A program made the translations under genes and the position numbers. Under the pieces are notes generated by a model, which was not told where the DNA came from, made no database searches, and saw only the letters and a list, made by a program, of their open reading frames with translations. A DNA stretch of 5,556 bases, from the NCBI GenBank assembly GCA_937889795.1, contig CALBZH010000570.1, positions 1-5,556 on the forward strand. Direction: 5' to 3'. The stretch comes from an uncultured Syntrophobacteraceae bacterium (GTDB taxonomy: Bacteria; Desulfobacterota; Syntrophobacteria; Syntrophobacterales; Syntrophobacteraceae). Position 1 is the first letter of the stretch; each line of letters starts with the position of its first letter. Shown here one piece after another: positions 1-4,927 of the stretch.

Positions 1-47
1 GAGATATCCACTCGTGACTGGAGTTCAGACGTGTGCTCTTCCGATCT
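1..47. other. Illumina TruSeq adapter left in the assembly (artefact)
   Basis: Bases 14-47 are identical to the Illumina multiplexing read-2 primer region, which ends in the familiar CTCTTCCGATCT at 36-47. Bases 1-5 (GAGAT) fit the end of the P7 flow-cell segment. Bases 6-13 (ATCCACTC) sit in the index position and read GAGTGGAT on the other strand, which I recall as TruSeq index 23. The match has no mismatch that I can see, and genomic sequence starts at 48. This is untrimmed library adapter at a contig end, not host DNA. Reading frames starting here, such as those at GTG 33 or ATG 14, have adapter-encoded N-termini and should not be annotated as genes. Confidence 0.98.
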
Positions 48-698
48 CACTTCGGTCACGAGGCGGTGGGGAGGGTTCGGCAAGGTCTCCAGCGTGTGAT
101 CCGAAGTGGGTATATCGCTCGATGGCCGGGTGGTGTGAATGTGCTCGACGAGCCCTGGTATGCCACTGCCGAGCATCTGTTGGAGGAGACCCCGCGCCTG
201 GTTGCTCCCGATGCACGCCTGCTCAAAGGGCCTTCTGAGGGCCTCATCAAGACGCTGGCGGATGTAAAACGAGCGAAACAGGCTGTCGATGCAATTGCGG
301 CGGGCGGGTACCTCATGGATCTCTGCGGTATGAATCAATCGGACGTCTGGCGGTGGCGTCTGTGGCAGGAAGGGCAAATCCGGGAAGTCGAAGATGTGAC
401 TCTCGGGAGTCTGGTCTGGACCGCGGCGTTTCGGTCCCTGGAATCGGGCGATTGGCTCGTCCTGCCCTTGGATCCAAAACAGTGGGCGGCTCGGGCCAAA
501 GACCTTGACCCGAAGACGCTGGAGGTGGTCATTCGCACCCGGGTAGAGGTCAAAACGTCTCGGGACTCTCAGAAGAAGGCTGTGCTTGCCTATCTTGAGC
601 CGCTGTTCCAGACGTATGCGGAGGAAATGGGATCCTTTTCCGTTGAGAGCCCTCCCGACCCCAAGCTCACGGGCTACTTCCTGTTCTCTGATCCATGA
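48..698 (+). CDS. Unrecognised protein, C-terminal fragment (5' end lost at contig edge)
   Basis: An open frame runs from the adapter junction to a TGA at 696-698, giving 216 residues with no stop. The true start lies off the contig. The frame also stays open back through the adapter to a GTG at 33, but those residues (MLFRS) are adapter-encoded. The fragment is soluble-looking, with many Trp, Leu and charged residues and no evident signal peptide or membrane segment. It ends in YFLFSDP. I recognise no catalytic motif. A helical repeat-like composition (for example TLADVKRAKQAVDAIAAGG) suggests a mostly alpha-helical protein. Large uncharacterised families such as DUF6178 came to mind, but I cannot support that from sequence alone. 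The truncation is technical, not a pseudogene. The next gene on this strand begins 164 bp downstream, so co-transcription is possible but not shown. Confidence 0.75.
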   Translation, partial: HFGHEAVGRVRQGLQRVIRSGYIARWPGGVNVLDEPWYATAEHLLEETPRLVAPDARLLKGPSEGLIKTLADVKRAKQAVDAIAAGGYLMDLCGMNQSDVWRWRLWQEGQIREVEDVTLGSLVWTAAFRSLESGDWLVLPLDPKQWAARAKDLDPKTLEVVIRTRVEVKTSRDSQKKAVLAYLEPLFQTYAEEMGSFSVESPPDPKLTGYFLFSDP

Positions 699-844
699 CG
701 ATCCGAAGCGGTGTTTCTCAGCGATCCTGGCACGGTGGACCGGCTTGTAAAATGCCTACAGCTATGCTAGCAAGAAAACCCGCCGGGTGGATTGGCTGCG
801 AATGGATCCCCGCTGCCTCATTGCCGTTTTCAATGTGCGTCATC

Positions 845-853
845 AGAAAGGAA
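845..853 (+). promoter_or_regulatory. Ribosome binding site that sets the DUF1015 start
   Basis: The purine-rich AGAAAGGAA lies 9 nt upstream of the ATG at 863. It supports that start over the ATG at 695, which is in the same frame but has no obvious Shine-Dalgarno and would add 56 residues unlike the family. Confidence 0.6.
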
Positions 854-862
854 TCTCCTACT

Positions 863-2209
863 ATGGCTCAAATTGCCCCATTCCGCGGGCTTCGCTACAA
901 TCTGTCGAAGATCTCCGACCTTAGCTCGGTGGTGATCCCACCGTATGACGTGATTTCTCCTGCCGAACAGCAAGCCTTTCACGCAGCCAGTCCCCATAAC
1001 ATGATCCGCATCGAGCTGGGCGAGTCAACGTCCCTGGACAACGATCGTGACAACCCTCACACCCGCGCGGCTCAGTACTTGCGCCAATGGCAGGAAAGCG
1101 GCATTCTACTTCGGGACCCGAAACCGGCTCTCTATTACTATGAATTGGACTATTCGCTTCCTTCAATGCCGCCCCAAACCCGATGCGGTTTCATCTGCGC
1201 CCTGCGCCTGGAGGATTTCAGCTCCGGCGGTGTCAAGCCTCATGAGAGGACGTTCCAGGCGGTCAAAGATGAACGGCTGGGACTGATGATGACCTGTCAT
1301 GCGAACTTGAGCCCCATCTTTGCCCTCTATTCGGATCCGGGCGAGACTGTGCACCGAGCACTGAAGCAGGGTGTGCAGTCCGTGCCCGCCATGAAGTTTC
1401 GGGATCGGACCGGGATGGAGCACAGGCTCTGGCCGGTTGACCATCGGGATATTCTTCAACACGTGTCGCATCTGATGCAGGATAAGGCCATCTTCATTGC
1501 CGACGGGCACCACCGCTACGAGACGGCGCTGACGTACCGAGGGATACAACGGGTGCAAGCAGGAAGTATTCGAGAAAAGGCACCATACGAGTATGTGATG
1601 ATGTATCTTTCGAACCTCAACCAGGGTGGACTCACCATTTTGCCGACTCACCGGCTCCTGCGAAATCTTGATGCCATCAAGCCCGACGTCTTCCTTCAAT
1701 CCGTGGACGCCTTCTTTGATGTGATGCCTTATGGGGCTTCGGAGTCAGGGGTTGGGGCTTGGCGCGAAGGCTTGAGATCCTGTGGTGAGCGGAAGGAGAC
1801 CATTTTCGGGTTCGCCCATCGGAGCGGAAGCCCTCTTTACCTGCTAAAAGCCAAAACGCATCCGGTGCGGGACTATCTTGAAAGCGTCGGTGTGCCTGAG
1901 GTGCTGCGGACGCTGGATGTCGTCGTTTTGGACCACGTGCTGCTCAGACGTGTGATGGGTCTTTCAGAGTCCTTTCTGGCCAACGAGAACAACATCCACT
2001 TCAAGCACGACCTCGTGGAAGCGCTCACGCAGGTTCAGGGCGGGACGTATGACGCCGGTTTTTTCATTAACGGAACCCGCATCGAACAGGTGCAGGAGGT
2101 GGCGAACGCCGGGCTGATCATGCCTCATAAGGCCACCTACTTCTATCCCAAAGTTGGAAGCGGGCTGGTGATCAATCCGTTGCCGGCCGACGAAGAGATG
2201 GTCTGGTAG
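863..2209 (+). CDS. DUF1015 family protein (COG4198)
   Basis: This 448-residue protein has the usual length and blocks of the DUF1015 family, whose biochemical function is not established; some members carry the misleading name SpoOJ/ParA/ParB. Family blocks visible in order are the N-terminal APFRGLRYN, PPYDVIS (P26-P27-Y28-D29), PHERTF (P126 to R129), DGHHRYETAL (from D214) and a C-terminal PHKATYFYPK block (421-430) followed by GSGLVINPL. DGHHRY resembles the phosphate- or nucleotide-contacting Gly-x-x-Arg element of ParB/sulfiredoxin-like folds, so a nucleotide-dependent enzyme is conceivable, but that is inference. No signal peptide or membrane helix is seen, so it is probably cytosolic. 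The start at 863 is chosen because the family homology begins at MAQIAPFRG and a Shine-Dalgarno precedes it. The 164-bp gap upstream holds no convincing sigma-70 promoter. Only 6 bp separate its stop from the methyltransferase start, which suggests co-transcription. Confidence 0.92.
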   Translation: MAQIAPFRGLRYNLSKISDLSSVVIPPYDVISPAEQQAFHAASPHNMIRIELGESTSLDNDRDNPHTRAAQYLRQWQESGILLRDPKPALYYYELDYSLPSMPPQTRCGFICALRLEDFSSGGVKPHERTFQAVKDERLGLMMTCHANLSPIFALYSDPGETVHRALKQGVQSVPAMKFRDRTGMEHRLWPVDHRDILQHVSHLMQDKAIFIADGHHRYETALTYRGIQRVQAGSIREKAPYEYVMMYLSNLNQGGLTILPTHRLLRNLDAIKPDVFLQSVDAFFDVMPYGASESGVGAWREGLRSCGERKETIFGFAHRSGSPLYLLKAKTHPVRDYLESVGVPEVLRTLDVVVLDHVLLRRVMGLSESFLANENNIHFKHDLVEALTQVQGGTYDAGFFINGTRIEQVQEVANAGLIMPHKATYFYPKVGSGLVINPLPADEEMVW

Positions 2210-2215
2210 GGTCCT

Positions 2216-2938
2216 TTGAAGACTCGAGATGCGCTCTTCGATGGGCGGCTCACGGTCCTCCAGAAGTCCGGAGGCTACCGTTTCTCCGTGGACGCCATCC
2301 TCCTTGCCGGCCTCACGAGGGTCCGACCGCGGGACCGTGTGGCCGATCTGGGGACCGGCTGCGGGGTGGTGCTTCTTCTCATGGCCTATCGGGGGCAGGG
2401 AAGGCTGCTGACCGGCATCGAGCTGCAAGCGGATCTGGCATGCCTCGCGCGTGAGAACGTGCAGGTCAACGGGTTTGAAGACAGGATCCGCATCCTGGAG
2501 GCCGATTTTCGACATCTGAATGGGAGTGGACACCTCGCTGCCGGATCCGTGGATTTGGTTGTGAGCAACCCCCCCTACCGACGTGTCCATTCGGGTCGAA
2601 TCAACCCAGAGGATGAAAAGGCCGTCGCACGACATGAGCTGGAAGGGTCGGTCGGCGATGTGATTGCCGCGGCATCGTATCTCCTTCCCGCAAAGGGAAG
2701 GCTGGCAATCGTCTATCCCGCCTCGCGCTTGGACCATTTGATCGTGGAAGTCCGAAGCCGCGGTTTCAGCCCTAAAGAGCTCACGGTGGTCTTCTCCAAT
2801 CGTGCGGACCAAGGCCGGCTGGTGCACCTTCAGTGTCTCAAAGGCGGTGGCGAGGAGCTTAAGATCAATCCGCCGTTCTTCATTTACCGGGAGCCGGGAG
2901 TCTATACGGAGGCGATGGAGGCGCTTTATAAATCCTGA
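2216..2938 (+). CDS. trmN6: TrmN6-like tRNA1(Val) (adenine-37-N6)-methyltransferase
   Basis: This is a 240-residue class I SAM-dependent methyltransferase of the COG4123 (YfiC/TrmN6) type, close to the usual length of about 245. The N-terminus has the family signature of a short Leu-rich strand, then QKSGGYRFSVDAILLAG (16-32). Motif I, which binds SAM, is DLGTGCG (44-50), and the acidic motif II residue is E69 in GIEL. The catalytic NPPY (118-121) is typical of enzymes methylating an exocyclic amino group of adenine or glutamine. In Escherichia coli the family makes N6-methyladenosine at position 37 of tRNA1(Val); the same substrate here is inferred. Translation must begin at TTG 2216: it is the first start codon after the upstream stop in this frame, and later candidates would remove the conserved N-terminal block. 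TAGGG at 2207-2211, overlapping the DUF1015 stop, is a weak Shine-Dalgarno with 4-nt spacing, so translational coupling is plausible. A different N6-adenine or protein-glutamine substrate cannot be excluded. Confidence 0.87.
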   Translation: MKTRDALFDGRLTVLQKSGGYRFSVDAILLAGLTRVRPRDRVADLGTGCGVVLLLMAYRGQGRLLTGIELQADLACLARENVQVNGFEDRIRILEADFRHLNGSGHLAAGSVDLVVSNPPYRRVHSGRINPEDEKAVARHELEGSVGDVIAAASYLLPAKGRLAIVYPASRLDHLIVEVRSRGFSPKELTVVFSNRADQGRLVHLQCLKGGGEELKINPPFFIYREPGVYTEAMEALYKS

Positions 2939-3026
2939 CACGATGGCGGGCTGAGCGTTGCCTGGCTCGCTTGGAAATGCTTTCTGGAGCTCTCGCGGTC
3001 GCGGGGGCGATGTGATGTCCGATTCA

Positions 3027-3037
3027 GACAAGGAGTC
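3027..3037 (+). promoter_or_regulatory. Strong Shine-Dalgarno deciding the SDR start
   Basis: GACAAGGAGTC contains AAGGAG (3030-3035), 6 nt before the ATG at 3042. It lies inside the longer frame that would start at ATG 3015, which supports 3042 as the true start. The same 11 bases occur before fabH. Confidence 0.8.
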
Positions 3038-3041
3038 CGTT

Positions 3042-3833
3042 ATGGATATGGGATTGCAGGGTAAAGTGGCACTGATTGCCGGTGGGAGCCAGGGCTTGGG
3101 GAAGGCGGTGGCTCTGGAGATGAGCCGCGAGGGGGCGAAGCTTGTCATTTGTGCGTTGGATGATCCCGAGCTGCCCGCCGCCGTCGAGGAGATCAAGGCG
3201 GCAACCGGTGGGGAGATCATCGGCATTCCGGCCGATCTCACGAATGCAGATCAGGCAAGGAACTTCGTGCGGCAAGGCATCGAGCACTTCGGGACTGTTG
3301 ACATCCTGGTCAACAACGCGGGAGGTCCACCCTCCCGCACCTTCCTCGAGATCGACGACGACCTGTGGATGTTTGGCGTGCGTCTGAATCTCATGAGCAC
3401 GATTATCATGACTCGGGAAGTTGTGCCAAAAATGATTGAGAAGCGCTGGGGGCGAATTGTCAACATGACCTCGATCGCCGTCAAGCAGCCGATCGACGGT
3501 CTGATCCTTTCTAACACCGTCCGCTCGGGCGTGGTGGGCATGGCCAAGACCTTGTCGAACGAGCTCGCGCCGTACAACATCACGGTAAATAATGTCTGTC
3601 CCGGCTATACGATGACGGAGCGTGTCCGGTCGCTTGCCGTCGTTACGGCCGAGAAGGAAGGCACAACGCCCGAGGCGATCATCAAGCGATGGGAATCCTC
3701 TGTGCCGATGGGACGGTTGGGGACGGTTGAGGAGTTCTCGGCGCTCGTCACGTTCCTCGCTTCCGAGCGTGCGAGCTATATTACGGGAGCCTCCATTCAG
3801 ATTGATGGGGGCTACTATCGGGGCATCATGTAA
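3042..3833 (+). CDS. Divergent short-chain dehydrogenase/reductase, FabG-like but lacking catalytic Tyr and Lys
   Basis: This 263-residue protein has the normal length of a classical SDR and a clear Rossmann fold. The nucleotide-binding loop is AGGSQGLG (13-20), and the usual TGxxxGxG threonine is Ala. NNAG is at 91-94, the structural Asn at N116 and the active-site Ser at S144. The Tyr-x-x-x-Lys pair is replaced: the expected Tyr, 13 residues after the Ser, is S157, and the expected Lys is R161 (SNTVR in place of YSASK). The rest of that helix (SGVVGMAKTL), the PG turn (P187-G188) and the C-terminal GASIQIDGGYYRG are well conserved. I recall an SDR subgroup with this change (CDD BKR_like_SDR_like, cd05344), so it is a divergent family rather than a mutation. 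Reductase activity and substrate are uncertain. The start at 3042 is set by the Shine-Dalgarno; ATG 3015 would add nine residues. fabH follows after 36 bp, which hints at a role in fatty acid or acyl-chain metabolism. Confidence 0.9.
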   Translation: MDMGLQGKVALIAGGSQGLGKAVALEMSREGAKLVICALDDPELPAAVEEIKAATGGEIIGIPADLTNADQARNFVRQGIEHFGTVDILVNNAGGPPSRTFLEIDDDLWMFGVRLNLMSTIIMTREVVPKMIEKRWGRIVNMTSIAVKQPIDGLILSNTVRSGVVGMAKTLSNELAPYNITVNNVCPGYTMTERVRSLAVVTAEKEGTTPEAIIKRWESSVPMGRLGTVEEFSALVTFLASERASYITGASIQIDGGYYRGIM

Positions 3834-3853
3834 GGAATAGGACTGAAAAGACT

Positions 3854-3864
3854 GACAAGGAGTC
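3854..3864 (+). promoter_or_regulatory. Strong Shine-Dalgarno for fabH
   Basis: GACAAGGAGTC contains AAGGAG (3857-3862), 7 nt before the ATG at 3870. It is identical over 11 bases to the site before the SDR gene. Just upstream, GACTGA occurs twice (3841-3846 and 3850-3855). I see no promoter or terminator in this 36-bp gap, so translation from a shared transcript is likely. Confidence 0.85.
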
Positions 3865-3869
3865 TTCAC

Positions 3870-4868
3870 ATGCCGGTTCGAACCGCATACATCCGATCAG
3901 TGGGTCGGTTTCTGCCTGAGCGGCGGCTGACCAATCAGGACCTCGAAAAGATGGTGGATACCAACGATGAGTGGATCGTCTCGCGTACTGGGATTCGCGA
4001 GCGCCGGATTCTTGAGAAGGGCCTGGGCAATTCGTACATGGCGGTTCGGGCGGCCAGGGAGTGCCTGGAGAATGCCGGCGTCGGTCCGGGTGAGATCGAT
4101 GCCATCGTGGTCGGTACCGTGACGCCGGACATGTTCTTTCCATCCGTGGCCTGCTTGGTCCAAGACCAGCTCGGGGCGAGCAAGGCGTGGGGGTTCGACG
4201 TTTCCGCGGGCTGCTCAGGGTTTGTCTTTTCACTCACGACTGGCGCCCAGATGATCGAGTCCGGACGGTATAGCAAGGTCCTCGTCATCGGCAGTGATGT
4301 GATGAGCAGCATTATGGATTACACGGATCGAAACACCTGCGTGCTTTTCGGGGACGCCGCCGCGGCTGTCCTGCTGGAGCCATGTCCCGAGGAGGGCTAC
4401 GGTCTTCTGGACTACGTTCAGCGGATCAATGGGGCCGGTGGGGCCCATCTGCACATGAAGGCCGGCGGAAGTCGGAAGCCTGCGAGCTTCGAGACGGTTC
4501 AGAACAAGGAGCATTACGTTTATCAGGAAGGGAAGCAGGTCTTTAAGTTCGCGGTAACGGAGATGGCCAATGTGTCGGTCCAGATCATGGAAAGGAACGG
4601 CCTCGAGGGGAAAGACATCGCCTATTTCGTTCCCCACCAGGCCAACTTCAGAATCATCGAGGCCAGCGCCAACCGAATGGGAATCGAAATGAGCAAGGTC
4701 GTGATCAACATCGAGCGGTACGCCAACACCACTGCCGCCACGATTCCGTTGTGTCTCTATGAGATCATTCAGGAAAACAAACGTGTGAAAAAAGGCGACA
4801 ACATCGTCATGTCCGCCTTCGGAGCAGGCTTTACCTGGGGAAGTGTCCTGCTGCGCTGGTGGGAGTAG
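3870..4868 (+). CDS. fabH: Beta-ketoacyl-ACP synthase III (KAS III)
   Basis: FabH starts type II fatty acid synthesis in the cytosol by condensing an acyl-CoA, usually acetyl-CoA, with malonyl-ACP to give a 3-ketoacyl-ACP. The 332-residue product has the full thiolase-fold architecture. The Cys-His-Asn triad is visible as C115 in DVSAGCSGF, H256 in VPHQAN and N286 in YANTTAA. Other family landmarks are the N-terminal TNDEWIVSRTGIRERR (31-46), GDAAAAVLLE (161-170) and the C-terminal GAGFTWGSVLLRW (318-330). The segment HMKAGGSRKPASFET (195-209) before HYVYQEG resembles the longer FabH form I associate with Bacteroidota and related lineages, against the slightly shorter E. coli enzyme. The start has an excellent Shine-Dalgarno. 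The gene lies 36 bp after a FabG-like SDR, which fits a lipid-synthesis pair, and ends just before a large hairpin facing a convergent gene. Acyl-CoA preference (acetyl or branched) cannot be read from the sequence. Confidence 0.97.
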   Translation: MPVRTAYIRSVGRFLPERRLTNQDLEKMVDTNDEWIVSRTGIRERRILEKGLGNSYMAVRAARECLENAGVGPGEIDAIVVGTVTPDMFFPSVACLVQDQLGASKAWGFDVSAGCSGFVFSLTTGAQMIESGRYSKVLVIGSDVMSSIMDYTDRNTCVLFGDAAAAVLLEPCPEEGYGLLDYVQRINGAGGAHLHMKAGGSRKPASFETVQNKEHYVYQEGKQVFKFAVTEMANVSVQIMERNGLEGKDIAYFVPHQANFRIIEASANRMGIEMSKVVINIERYANTTAATIPLCLYEIIQENKRVKKGDNIVMSAFGAGFTWGSVLLRWWE

Positions 4869-4876
4869 GGATGTGG

Positions 4877-4921
4877 CCGGCGGGCTGCCTCAAAGCGTGA
4901 GAGCTTGAGACAGCCCGCCGG
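4877..4921. terminator. GC-rich hairpin between convergent genes, probable bidirectional terminator
   Basis: CCGGCGGGCTG (4877-4887) pairs perfectly with CAGCCCGCCGG (4911-4921). After one mismatch (C4888/A4910), CTCAA (4889-4893) pairs with TTGAG (4905-4909). With A4894 bulged, GC/GC closes a six-base loop, GTGAGA (4897-4902). It starts 8 bp after the fabH stop and ends 6 bp before the stop codon of the minus-strand gene, so it is placed to end both transcripts. Neither side has a clear T-tract (GTTATGATC after it on the plus strand), so it is not a textbook intrinsic terminator. It could instead act as a 3'-end stabiliser or need a factor. Confidence 0.72.
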
Positions 4922-4927
4922 TTATGA

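Noticed and set aside
14..238. Plus-strand open frame of 74 codons starting in the first bases
   Set aside because: Its first residues are a translation of sequencing adapter, and the rest lies in another frame of the truncated gene.
728..748. TGGCACG followed by GCTTG, resembling a sigma-54 -24/-12 promoter
   Set aside because: The GC element is two bases too far from the GG, and the TTGC element is absent at the correct place.
745..773. Possible sigma-70 promoter (TTGTAA, then TAGCAA) before DUF1015
   Set aside because: Spacing is acceptable at 17 bp, but the -10 match is poor. Not better than chance.
778..788. Palindrome ACCCGCCGGGT in the gap before DUF1015
   Set aside because: The arms are only 5 bp around one base. 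It is too short to form a hairpin and there is no second copy to suggest an operator.
695..862. ATG at 695 overlapping the upstream stop (ATGA) as the DUF1015 start
   Set aside because: It would add 56 residues without family similarity. Homology and a Shine-Dalgarno both begin at 863.
2958..3041. Longer SDR starts at TTG 2958 or ATG 3015
   Set aside because: AAGGAG at 3030-3035 with ideal spacing points to ATG 3042, and the extra residues are not part of the SDR fold.
1964..3241. Long minus-strand open frame of 425 codons
   Set aside because: It is antisense across the DUF1015 end, the methyltransferase and the SDR start, all well supported. Its low-complexity product has no recognisable domain.
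3024..3869. Minus-strand frame whose translation contains SLHDAPI, resembling known adapter-derived peptides
   Set aside because: The underlying bases encode the natural SDR C-terminus and leader of fabH. No adapter sequence is present there.
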